The notes under the pieces: model-generated
Seen by the model: the letters and a program-made list of their open reading frames with translations, nothing else
Database searches by the model: none
Told to the model about the DNA's origin: nothing
Source of the DNA: Hungateiclostridiaceae bacterium UBA3934
GTDB lineage: Bacteria; Bacillota; Clostridia; Acetivibrionales; DTU013
Direction: 5' to 3'
Assembly: GCA_002385815.1 (NCBI GenBank)
Contig: DGEE01000109.1
Location: forward strand, 1-5,572
DNA length: 5,572 bases
Made by a program: the position numbers and the translations under genes
Part shown: positions 1 through 5,496 of the stretch, piece after piece
Layout: every line of letters begins with the position of its first letter
How positions within the stretch are numbered: position 1 is the stretch's first letter

Positions 1-30
1 CCGACATAAATGAAGTGCTAACTGTCGCTT

Positions 31-1227
31 TCAGCCAAACAGTTTCCGCAATGGCGACTTTTTGCTGCTCCCGCCATCCATTTCTTTCATCAGCTCGTAT
101 CCCATGTCGATGATGGCCTTGGCAACCTTTGTTTCAGTTCGCGTCATAACGAACGGGAACCCTTTGTTTGCTGAAGTTACGACTGTCTGGCTGTCCTCAG
201 GCACATATGACCATATCTGCTTGTGCAGAGTACTCTCAAAATCTTTGTATTTAATCCCGAATTGCTCCGATGCCTTGTTCAGTACCAGGTGTATCTTCTC
301 AGGGGAGTAATTGAGAGTGTCCATCACATCAAGACCCGCTTTGACGTTTTTTATCGTCGGCAAATCCAGTGTGGATACGAGAAGTATTTTGTCAGACAGG
401 TCCATGGATGTCAGGACCGGCTCATGGAAATTCGCAGATGTATCGATGATAATGTAATTATAGGTCTCTCTTAATTCATTGATGATCCGCTCCACATGAT
501 TTGCCGTTATATACTCGGCATATTCAGGCTTTACAGGTGCAGGCAGCACTTTGAGACCTGAAAAATGAGTTACCATGTATTCATCGATAAGACTGGCATC
601 CATCTGTGCAAATTCCTTTACCAGGTCGCTTATGGTGTTCTTGACTGAAACGTTCAGCATTATGGCCACATCGCCGAACTGCAGGTCCAGGTCCACCAGG
701 GCTACCCGCCTTTTAGAGGAGCGCGCCAATGACACTGCCAGGTTGCAGGCAATAGTTGTTTTACCGACTCCGCCCTTTGTACTGAATACAGTGATAACCC
801 GGGATTTCATTTCACCCTTTGCTGACAGGGGTGTTATTTTTTCACGCCTTTTCTTTTCATTTTCATAAGCTTTTGTGATTGTTTCGCAAAGTTCGTCTCC
901 GCCAAATGGCTTGCATAAATAATCACGGGCACCTGCTGCCATAGCCATCCTGACATATTCAGTCTCACCCTGTACAGACATAATTATCACTATGGTATCA
1001 GGAACACTCAGAGAAATTTCCTCTGTGGCCTTTATTCCGTCTATACCCGGCATGTTTATGTCCATAAGAACCACATCAGGACTCAATTCACCTGCCAGCA
1101 TAATCGCTTCCTCTCCGCTGGCGGCCTCTGCTGTCACCTTTATGTCCCTGCTGAATGACAGCAGCTGTCTTATATTGTTCCTGGTCTCATAGGAATCATC
1201 CACTATCATTACTTTGATCTTCTCCAT
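31..1227 (-). CDS. cpaE: CpaE/TadZ-like Tad pilus protein: receiver domain fused to ParA/MinD-like ATPase
   Basis: The 398-aa protein has two parts. Residues 4-120 form a response-regulator receiver with an acidic pair D10/D11, phosphoacceptor D56 in VLMDINMPG, S84 at the switch Ser/Thr position and K106 in CKPF. Residues 143-375 form a MinD/ParA-type ATPase with deviant Walker A KGGVGKTT (151-158), a second conserved motif VDLDLQFGD (178-186) and Walker B ending at D261 (YIIIDT). This order is that of CpaE/TadZ, which localises and organises Tad pilus assembly at the inner face of the membrane. The C-terminus (SPLRKLFG) is basic and hydrophobic and might touch the membrane, by inference. The open frame extends upstream to 1305 inside cpaB, but ATG 1227 is chosen because the receiver fold begins at MEKIKVMIVDD and GGGGGGAG lies 7 bases before it. 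The gene follows cpaB by 49 bases. About 30 bases remain after the stop, where cpaF would be expected. Function is well supported; phosphorylation is inferred. Confidence 0.93.
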   Translation of the reverse strand: MEKIKVMIVDDSYETRNNIRQLLSFSRDIKVTAEAASGEEAIMLAGELSPDVVLMDINMPGIDGIKATEEISLSVPDTIVIIMSVQGETEYVRMAMAAGARDYLCKPFGGDELCETITKAYENEKKRREKITPLSAKGEMKSRVITVFSTKGGVGKTTIACNLAVSLARSSKRRVALVDLDLQFGDVAIMLNVSVKNTISDLVKEFAQMDASLIDEYMVTHFSGLKVLPAPVKPEYAEYITANHVERIINELRETYNYIIIDTSANFHEPVLTSMDLSDKILLVSTLDLPTIKNVKAGLDVMDTLNYSPEKIHLVLNKASEQFGIKYKDFESTLHKQIWSYVPEDSQTVVTSANKGFPFVMTRTETKVAKAIIDMGYELMKEMDGGSSKKSPLRKLFG

Positions 1228-1234
1228 CTGAATT

Positions 1235-1242
1235 CTCCCCCC
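1235..1242 (-). promoter_or_regulatory. Ribosome binding site that fixes the cpaE start
   Basis: GGGGGGAG on the minus strand lies 7 bases before ATG 1227. The extra 26 codons upstream (to 1305) overlap cpaB and translate to sequence that does not belong to the receiver fold, so this site decides the start. Confidence 0.75.
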
Positions 1243-1276
1243 GACTGCCAATGAAATCATAAAACCTGGCTTGTTA

Positions 1277-2053
1277 TCATTCTGCTGAAGCAAGGCTGTC
1301 AGCATCCTCTGTGACTACAACACCCTTCGATCCTGTGACATCTGACCTGATTATTCCCTGACCACCGCTCACAGATCCATCTCCTGCAGGTCTGAGTGCC
1401 AGTCTGACTATCCCGTACTCGGAAGCATAGACAAATTTTTCGACATCGTCTTTATTTATGGCCAGGGTAACAGTCATTGGCTGTTCTTTCAGTTTTTCCG
1501 TCGTAATCCTGGTATCCTGGCTCAGAGCAAGCACCCTGACATTTTGCAATATTGTCTTTGTGATTCTGGGATAGCTGATGGTCTTTGTTCCATACACCTC
1601 TTCTTCCCTCTCAAAGCTTGCGACTATGTCTACATAATCACCAGGTCTCAGCAGATTTGCCACATTGACTTCTTCCGTTATGTCCATACTTACGGCTCTT
1701 GTTCCTTCGGGTATAGCGTATGTGAAATTCATACTCTCTTCATCAGCCAGCCTTTCAGTCCTGATGAATTCGCCTTCGATAATGCTTTGCAATGCGCGTT
1801 TACCTATTGCTTGATCTTTATCTGTGACTATATTCTCACTGAACAGTTCTTTTGCCACTTCTACCTCCTTAATGTCAGAAGCGGCGATTTTAGTGTGTTC
1901 AGGTATGGTCCTTGCTGCAGCGTATATCTTTATATATTCCGTCTCCGGCGTCTGTTCCGGTTTGATGCCTGAAATATATATATAGATTAAAACAGCTGTT
2001 ATCAATGACAGAGTCAGTGATATAACCAGCATTTTCCTGCTTTTCTTTTCCAT
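1277..2053 (-). CDS. cpaB: CpaB/RcpC Tad pilus assembly protein (SAF domain)
   Basis: The 258-aa protein has a short basic N-terminus (MEKKSRKM), one hydrophobic segment at about residues 9-29 that should anchor it in the membrane with the rest outside, and a SAF domain from about 42 to 105 (KIYAAARTIPEHTKI). The RcpC/CpaB core follows at about 116-240, with IPEGTRAVSMDI and LRPGDYVDIVA as recognisable motifs. CpaB belongs to the Tad pilus machine; in Gram-negative bacteria it works with the outer-membrane secretin. The open frame reaches GTG 2077, overlapping tadE, but ATG 2053 is preferred because GGAGGTG lies just before it and the peptide then starts directly before the membrane anchor. 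The gap to the tadE stop is then 14 bases, consistent with one operon. The last 20 or so residues (acidic, Ser/Ala-rich) are probably disordered. The exact role in a bacterium without an outer membrane is unclear. Confidence 0.9.
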   Translation of the reverse strand: MEKKSRKMLVISLTLSLITAVLIYIYISGIKPEQTPETEYIKIYAAARTIPEHTKIAASDIKEVEVAKELFSENIVTDKDQAIGKRALQSIIEGEFIRTERLADEESMNFTYAIPEGTRAVSMDITEEVNVANLLRPGDYVDIVASFEREEEVYGTKTISYPRITKTILQNVRVLALSQDTRITTEKLKEQPMTVTLAINKDDVEKFVYASEYGIVRLALRPAGDGSVSGGQGIIRSDVTGSKGVVVTEDADSLASAE

Positions 2054-2056
2054 AAG

Positions 2057-2063
2057 CACCTCC
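2057..2063 (-). promoter_or_regulatory. Ribosome binding site that fixes the cpaB start
   Basis: GGAGGTG on the minus strand stands before ATG 2053, with 5 bases between the GGAGG core and the start. The alternative GTG at 2077 lies inside the end of tadE and has no comparable site. Confidence 0.75.
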
Positions 2064-2067
2064 GGTA

Positions 2068-2472
2068 TTACTCGCACCTCATGGTCGTACTCGATTCGAT
2101 ATTGAAAGTTTCCGGGAAAAATGCACCGACCACCGGCGTAACCATGCTGTATTCATATGTCACTGTCACTGTTACGGAATCCCCGGTATCCCTTCCTTCA
2201 TATTCATCTGGTGAAATTGTGATATCAAGCCTGTCCATATCAAGTGATGAAGCAGCATTCCGTACTGCAGTCACAATCTGTGTATCACTGTCTCCTGTTG
2301 CTGCATGCCTTGCGCCTTCCCGTGATGCATTACTTATGACAAGGTAGCCGTTGAACAAAAGACCAAAATCTATGATCCCCGTCAGGAGCAGCAGTAATAT
2401 CGGCAAAATCAGAGCCGTTTCAACAAGTGATTGTCCATTGCGCTTTTTTTCTTTTATCCTGCTTGCACCCAC
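2068..2472 (-). CDS. tadE: TadE-like pseudopilin of the Tad pilus
   Basis: The 134-aa protein carries a 13-residue basic leader followed by G13|QSLVE18, which resembles a prepilin peptidase site with Glu at +5, then a hydrophobic helix (ALILPILLLLLTGIIDFG, about residues 20-37). The TadE-family signature NASREGARHAATGD follows at about 48-61. The C-terminal half is beta-rich (SVTVTVTYEYS) and should lie outside the membrane. TadE proteins are minor pilin-like parts needed for Tad pilus formation; cleavage after G13 is predicted by motif, not proved. The start is GTG 2472, supported by GAGGTGA 6 bases upstream (2479-2485). The gene lies 178 bases after flp, with hairpins between, and 14 bases before cpaB. 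A paralogue such as TadF is possible, but the short length and signature favour TadE. Confidence 0.9.
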   Translation of the reverse strand: MGASRIKEKKRNGQSLVETALILPILLLLLTGIIDFGLLFNGYLVISNASREGARHAATGDSDTQIVTAVRNAASSLDMDRLDITISPDEYEGRDTGDSVTVTVTYEYSMVTPVVGAFFPETFNIESSTTMRCE

Positions 2473-2478
2473 TGTGTA

Positions 2479-2485
2479 TCACCTC
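2479..2485 (-). promoter_or_regulatory. Ribosome binding site supporting the GTG start of tadE
   Basis: GAGGTGA on the minus strand, 6 bases before GTG 2472, supports a non-ATG start. The first in-frame ATG would lie past the membrane helix and signature motif. Confidence 0.7.
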
Positions 2486-2567
2486 ATTAAACCCGGCATT
2501 TTTAATCACTGGTATGTAGAAATGTGCTGTTTAGTGTATCTTCTGCTTCATCAACTGTCAGCCTGGC

Positions 2568-2587
2568 AATCCATTCAATAATGGATT
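2568..2587. other. Small perfect hairpin between flp and tadE
   Basis: AATCCATT (2568-2575) and AATGGATT (2580-2587) form a perfect 8-bp stem with a 4-base loop. On the minus-strand transcript it follows the larger hairpin at 2592-2627 by only 4 bases, making a tandem pair. It could reinforce transcription termination or stabilise the 3' end of the pilin mRNA. No long T-run follows it in the minus direction. Confidence 0.5.
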
Positions 2588-2591
2588 TTAC

Positions 2592-2627
2592 AAAATTACC
2601 CTACCTGGATACAGATAGGGTAATTTT
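2592..2627 (-). terminator. Strong intercistronic hairpin after flp (terminator or attenuator)
   Basis: AAAATTACCCTA (2592-2603) pairs perfectly over 12 bp with TAGGGTAATTTT (2616-2627). Inside, after one mismatch, CTG/CAG pair around a GATA tetraloop. It begins 23 bases beyond the flp stop. On the minus strand the descending arm ends AATTTTG, so the U-run is short but present, with A-rich bases facing it. Because tadE continues in the same direction, a partial terminator or an mRNA-stabilising stem fits best: full-length flp message could accumulate while some transcription continues into the assembly genes. Full termination is not proved. Confidence 0.7.
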
Positions 2628-2650
2628 ATCTTTAGAGTTTTTGACTAAGA

Positions 2651-2848
2651 TCATGACGGCGGTGTGTTATCGGTGATTATTGATGCTATGTTGCCAAAAA
2701 GCGTCTCAAGAGGTTCTCTGAGGACTGTCAGAGCAGCAATCAGGATGACAGCGATGATTCCGATGATCAGGCCGTATTCTACCATACCCTGACCTTTTCT
2801 GTTCGAGATCCTGGCCTTCATGTTCGCCAGAAATGCCTTAACCTTCAT
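2651..2848 (-). CDS. flp: Flp-type major pilin precursor (type IVc, Tad)
   Basis: The 65-aa precursor has a 19-residue positively charged leader (MKVKAFLANMKARISNRKG), a cleavage site G19|Q20-G-M-V-E24-Y25 with the Flp hallmark Glu at +5 and Tyr at +6, and a hydrophobic helix at about 26-45 (GLIIGIIAVILIAALTV). A short C-terminal tail to TPPS follows. Cleavage by a prepilin peptidase would give a mature pilin of about 46 residues, normal for Flp. It is the structural subunit of the Tad pilus used for surface adhesion. ATG 2848 is chosen because AAAGGTGG lies 8 bases upstream; a GTG four codons earlier (2860) would overlap that site. It is the first gene of the visible Tad operon, followed by hairpins and then tadE. 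Identification is very secure. Confidence 0.95.
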   Translation of the reverse strand: MKVKAFLANMKARISNRKGQGMVEYGLIIGIIAVILIAALTVLREPLETLFGNIASIITDNTPPS

Positions 2849-2856
2849 TTCCCGTA

Positions 2857-2864
2857 CCACCTTT
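2857..2864 (-). promoter_or_regulatory. Ribosome binding site that fixes the flp start
   Basis: AAAGGTGG on the minus strand lies 8 bases before ATG 2848. It covers the alternative GTG 2860, which argues against the longer 69-aa version. Confidence 0.75.
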
Positions 2865-2914
2865 CTTATAATAGATGAATACTTAACGGCTTTCCTTTGC
2901 CACTGCCTGGTTTA

Positions 2915-2942
2915 ATTATAAAACGGAACCAATTTCGATAAA
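2915..2942 (-). promoter_or_regulatory. Weak candidate sigma-A promoter for the flp operon
   Basis: The minus strand shows a perfect -10 TATAAT (2920-2915), 16 bases after TTTATC (2942-2937), which matches the -35 consensus poorly. Transcription would begin near 2908, leaving about 60 bases before flp. The poor -35 would fit a promoter needing an activator, which is inference. A different start point cannot be excluded. Confidence 0.35.
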
Positions 2943-3071
2943 ATCCGCCATCAGACCTTTTTTTCATGATTATTTAGACCCAGGCATCCATCAACACCAC
3001 AGTATCCGACAGTCTCAGCACCCCCGGGACTTTCTTCCCACCAGACCCGGGATTCCGGTCCGGCATACCAC

Positions 3072-3269
3072 GGGGACAGTTCTGCACTTTTGGGTGGATG
3101 GGGACGGTTCTTCACTTTTGGTTGGATGGGGACAGTTCTTCACTTTTTGAAGCGGGACAGCTCTTAGCTTTTGGCAGGGGGACAGTTCTGCACTTTTCGA
3201 AGGGGATTTTCCCCGCTTTTCAGCACGGGACAGTTCTGCACTTTCAGTGGGGACAGTTCTGTACCTTTT
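3072..3269. repeat. Array of eight ~20-bp repeats, GGGGACAGTTCTGCACTTTT type
   Basis: Units begin at 3072, 3100, 3128, 3153, 3178, 3202, 3226 and 3249. Units 1 and 5 are identical (GGGGACAGTTCTGCACTTTT); units 2 and 3 carry TTCAC instead of TGCAC; units 4 and 7 begin with C; unit 6 (3202-3220) is degenerate and contains GGGGATTTTCCCC; unit 8 has one extra base. Spacers are 8, 8, 5, 5, 4, 5 and 3 bases, and the first two (GGGTGGAT, GGTTGGAT) are nearly identical. From memory, GGGGACRGTTC-type repeats are scattered between genes in many Clostridia and are sometimes near IS200-like transposases. No such gene is in this window, and the function is unknown. Confidence 0.9.
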
Positions 3270-3280
3270 TGCTATACACC

Positions 3281-3315
3281 AAACAAGTCTAAAGAAACAT
3301 TCTTTAGTCCTGTTT
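3281..3315. other. Hairpin in the AT-rich spacer next to the repeat array
   Basis: CTAAAGAA (3289-3296) and TTCTTTAG (3300-3307) form a perfect 8-bp stem with a 3-base loop. After a symmetric 3/3 internal loop, AAACA (3281-3285) pairs with TGTTT (3311-3315). It starts 11 bases beyond the last repeat unit. It may be a second terminator-like element for read-through from degU or a border of the array; neither strand has a strong T-run after it. Confidence 0.45.
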
Positions 3316-3443
3316 ACTCAGGATGGTTTCCATAGGACCTTGTTTGATTCTGGAGCTTATAAGGATAATATGTCTATAGACTTGACAACAAAAATATTAA
3401 CACTCCATGATTGCATTGGTATTAAGATATATACACACTCCAA

Positions 3444-3498
3444 AACAAGCAACATATGAGCAAACCCGGGCCGGGCCGGTTTGCTTGATATGCTTGTT
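3444..3498 (-). terminator. Nested inverted repeat after degU, probable terminator
   Basis: The outer arms AACAAGCA (3444-3451) and TGCTTGTT (3491-3498) and the inner arms GCAAACC (3460-3466) and GGTTTGC (3478-3484) enclose a GC-rich tip. Between outer and inner arms TAT/ATA can also pair. It starts 15 bases after the degU stop. On the minus strand the bases just after the outer stem give TTGTTTTGG, a modest T-run. This fits factor-independent termination of the degSU transcript. The unusually long and GC-rich form leaves room for another role. Confidence 0.6.
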
Positions 3499-3513
3499 AT
3501 TAGACTATACCAA

Positions 3514-4161
3514 CTAAATGTTGTGCTTGAGAGCGTATATAGCAGCCTGTGTTCTATCTGAAACGTTCAGCTTTCTGAATATGTTCGAGACGTGGTTTTT
3601 AACTGTTTTTTCACTTATGTACAGCTTTGTAGCGATTTCTTTATTGATCATCCCTTCAGCTATTAGCTTCAGTACTTCTCTTTCTCTTGTCGTAAGTCTG
3701 TTCTCACCGTATTTTTCCTTGTCCTGTGAAGTAAGCCTGTTGAACTCCTTGACAAGCTCTTTTGTCATATTGGGTTGGATGTAGGACTGTCCCTGATGGA
3801 CACTCCTGATCGCATCAAGTAATACTGAGGGTTCCGCATCTTTAAGCACATAACCCTCTGCGCCCATTTGCAGGGTCTTGATCAGGTATTCCCTGTCTTC
3901 ATGGATTGTCAGCACGATTATTCTGCTGTTTATTTTCTCGGTTCTGATGTCATTTATTGCCTGCAATCCACCGGTACCCGGCATATTGATATCCATGAGA
4001 ATAACATCCGGCTTGTATTCTCTGGCCATCAGAACTGCTTCGCTTCCATTGGAAGCCTGCGCCACCACAGTTATATCCTTTTCAAGTTCGAGTATCTGCT
4101 TGATTCCTTGTCTGAACAGCGGATGATCATCGGCAATAAGAACCTTAATTTTGCTCTCCAT
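3514..4161 (-). CDS. degU: DegU-like response regulator (NarL/LuxR family)
   Basis: The 215-aa protein has a receiver at residues 4-120 with D11/D12, phosphoacceptor D57 in VILMDINMPG, T85 and K107 in VLKD, then a linker and a LuxR/GerE helix-turn-helix at about 153-212 (LTTREREVLKLIAEG, SEKTVKNHVSNIFRKL). It should bind DNA as a dimer when phosphorylated by the neighbouring kinase. In Bacillus subtilis DegU (229 aa) controls exoenzymes, motility, competence and biofilm; the targets here are unknown, though the adjacent Tad operon is an obvious candidate. Two ATGs lie side by side (4164, 4161); AGGAGG at 4168-4173 is 3 and 6 bases away, favouring 4161. The start overlaps the end of degS by 17 bases and its ribosome site lies inside degS, implying translational coupling. 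The exact orthology to DegU rather than another NarL-family regulator rests mainly on the partner kinase. Confidence 0.87.
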   Translation of the reverse strand: MESKIKVLIADDHPLFRQGIKQILELEKDITVVAQASNGSEAVLMAREYKPDVILMDINMPGTGGLQAINDIRTEKINSRIIVLTIHEDREYLIKTLQMGAEGYVLKDAEPSVLLDAIRSVHQGQSYIQPNMTKELVKEFNRLTSQDKEKYGENRLTTREREVLKLIAEGMINKEIATKLYISEKTVKNHVSNIFRKLNVSDRTQAAIYALKHNI

Positions 4162-5326
4162 CATTAACCTCCTCTTCCTGTGTAAAAGGTATAATTATAT
4201 TCAACCGGGTCCCCTTTCCCGGCTTAGAGCTTATTCTCATATCACCGCCAAGCAGCTCGACCCTTTCTCTCATACTGACCAGCCCGAATCCGCTGGTGAT
4301 ATCTTCATTCCTGTCATTCAGCTTAGCGGTATCAAATCCGATGCCATCATCATATACATACAGCTTCAGATTCTTTTCGAGGAATTCCAACTGCATGACC
4401 GCATTATTGGCTCTGGCGTGCTTTGCGACATTGCTCAGTGCTTCCTGCACGATCCTGAATACTGTAAGAGATATCACAGATTTCAATTCAGGCTCAGATC
4501 CTTTTGTTATGAATGATACCGATATACCTGACTCCTCCTGGAAAGTCAGAATATACCTCTGCAATGTCGGTATCAACCCCAGGTCATCAAGGGACATTGG
4601 CCTGAGATTGTATATGATCTTCCTTACATCCTGAAGGCTGTCCCTTACGATTTTTTTAAGATTCTGCAACTCGCTGCGAGCCTGGTCCAGATCCACATCA
4701 ATCAGTCTTTCACAGATTTCCGCCTTCAGCACAACATTTGACAACATTTGCGCCGGACCGTCATGGATATCTCTTGCCACCCGTTGCCTTTCTTCTTCCT
4801 GAGCCTTTATGATTTTCAATCCAAGCAATTGCTTATGCTGAAGACCCTCAAGCTGAAGACTGATTTCCTGCAAGTCACCCGTCAGGTAACCGAGGGCTGC
4901 GCCTACTTGTGTGATCAGTTTGTCAGCTCTTTGCACCGTTTTCAGAGTGTCTTTGATCCTGATCTCCAGTTCATTCCGCCTCTTTATCAAGAAACGCTCC
5001 ATCTCGCGCTTGACAGCAAGCTCTACTCTTAGATTATCGGCTTTTTCGTAAGCTTCTTTGAGTTCTTCCTGCGTATGGAGTGAAAAATTCTTATTTATCA
5101 GCATCAATCTCCGTTTGCTGTCCTTAAGGGCAACTTCCAGAACCTCAATCTCGCTTATCAACTGTTTGACCTGCTCCTTAAGCTCTTCAAGTTCATCTTC
5201 AAGCCTTTTGCACTCCCTGCGTGAGCTTTCAGCGATTTCATATATCTCAGACTTGCTTTCATTTATAACTCGTATCGTTCTCTTTATGATTTTGTCAAGT
5301 TGTGCAACATTTATTTTTCTGCTCAT
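4145..5326 (-). CDS. degS: DegS-like cytoplasmic sensor histidine kinase
   Basis: The 393-aa protein has no membrane segment. Residues 1-165 are highly charged and helical with heptad-like coiled coil (RLEDELEELKEQVKQLISEI), matching the DegS sensor domain. A HisKA_3 dimerisation domain follows at about 172-245 with phosphoacceptor H188 in RDIHDGPAQ, then a HATPase_c domain at about 280-385. That domain shows an N box (QEALSNVAKHA, N299), a G1 box (DDGIGFD, 326-332) and a G2 box (SGFGLVSMRERV). It should autophosphorylate on H188 and transfer phosphate to DegU. Length is close to B. subtilis DegS (385 aa). ATG 5326 is preferred over GTG 5335 because AGGGTGA (5332-5338) overlaps the GTG and stands 5 bases before the ATG. 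It is the first gene of a two-gene unit with degU. No clear promoter is visible in the 220 bases before it. The signal sensed is unknown. Confidence 0.9.
   Translation of the reverse strand: MSRKINVAQLDKIIKRTIRVINESKSEIYEIAESSRRECKRLEDELEELKEQVKQLISEIEVLEVALKDSKRRLMLINKNFSLHTQEELKEAYEKADNLRVELAVKREMERFLIKRRNELEIRIKDTLKTVQRADKLITQVGAALGYLTGDLQEISLQLEGLQHKQLLGLKIIKAQEEERQRVARDIHDGPAQMLSNVVLKAEICERLIDVDLDQARSELQNLKKIVRDSLQDVRKIIYNLRPMSLDDLGLIPTLQRYILTFQEESGISVSFITKGSEPELKSVISLTVFRIVQEALSNVAKHARANNAVMQLEFLEKNLKLYVYDDGIGFDTAKLNDRNEDITSGFGLVSMRERVELLGGDMRISSKPGKGTRLNIIIPFTQEEEVNDGEQN
4168..4173 (-). promoter_or_regulatory. degU ribosome binding site inside the end of degS
   Basis: AGGAGG on the minus strand lies within the Glu-Glu-Val codons near the C-terminus of DegS. 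Its spacing of 6 bases to ATG 4161, against 3 to ATG 4164, favours the second ATG. Confidence 0.7.
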
Positions 5327-5331
5327 CTGAT

Positions 5332-5338
5332 TCACCCT
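5332..5338 (-). promoter_or_regulatory. Ribosome binding site that fixes the degS start
   Basis: AGGGTGA on the minus strand, a partial match to AGGAGGTGA, is 5 bases before ATG 5326. The GTG at 5335 lies within it. Confidence 0.6.
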
Positions 5339-5440
5339 GGCATATACTCGCTACTAAATTTTCAATCTTAATTATTTATTCTACATAAAACAGCATAAAT
5401 CCTCTGTAATTCTTATATTACGCTTGTTTTCCATCTTCAG

Positions 5441-5460
5441 ATCTATACAGCTGTTTAGAT
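5441..5460. promoter_or_regulatory. 20-bp operator-like palindrome between degS and the tRNA
   Basis: ATCTATACAG/CTGTTTAGAT is a continuous dyad in which 9 of 10 base pairs match around the centre ACAGCTGT. It lies about 115 bases before degS and 36 bases before the tRNA -35 box. It resembles a dimeric repressor or activator site, but I recognise no specific regulator. An 11-base palindrome CCATAATATGG (5462-5472) adjoins it. Confidence 0.4.
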
Positions 5461-5496
5461 ACCATAATATGGGTGTCATGGCGCTCAAATTATGTG

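Larger units (their letters stand above)
2849..3513. other. 665-base region without a recognisable gene
   Basis: From right to left it holds a terminator-like inverted repeat (3444-3498), an AT-rich stretch with a small hairpin (3281-3315) and a GTCTATAGAC palindrome (3372-3381), the eight-unit repeat array (3072-3269), a GC-rich piece with two CCCGGGA copies (about 3023-3052), and an AT-rich flp leader with a weak candidate promoter. Open frames inside the array encode repeated GTVLHF and are artefacts of the repeats. I see no transposase, integrase or RNA gene here. Confidence 0.7.

Noticed and set aside
1..7. ATG on the minus strand at 7-5 as the start of cpaF
   Set aside because: Gene order makes cpaF likely here, but only two codons are visible and there is no good ribosome site before it.
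1544..1972. 142-codon plus-strand frame opposite cpaB
   Set aside because: It is antisense to a well-supported gene, cysteine- and aromatic-rich, and has no recognisable domain.
2866..2967. 33-codon minus-strand frame ending 17 bases before flp
   Set aside because: It has an ATG but no Shine-Dalgarno site, crosses the candidate flp promoter and has a low-complexity, non-domain-like translation.
3072..3269. Possible CRISPR array
   Set aside because: Repeats are about 20 bases with spacers of only 3-8 bases, units vary in sequence, two spacers are nearly identical and no cas gene is present.
3381..3410. Plus-strand TTGACA in the AT-rich spacer as a promoter
   Set aside because: No acceptable -10 box occurs 16-18 bases downstream and no plus-strand gene follows.
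3098..3459. Plus-strand open frames over the repeat array (repeated GTVLHF)
   Set aside because: The protein repeats simply mirror the DNA repeats, the frames lack ribosome sites and resemble no known family.
5336..5440. degS promoter candidates such as TAATAT and TAAATA
   Set aside because: None has a fitting -35 box at correct spacing, and AT-rich DNA gives many such matches by chance.
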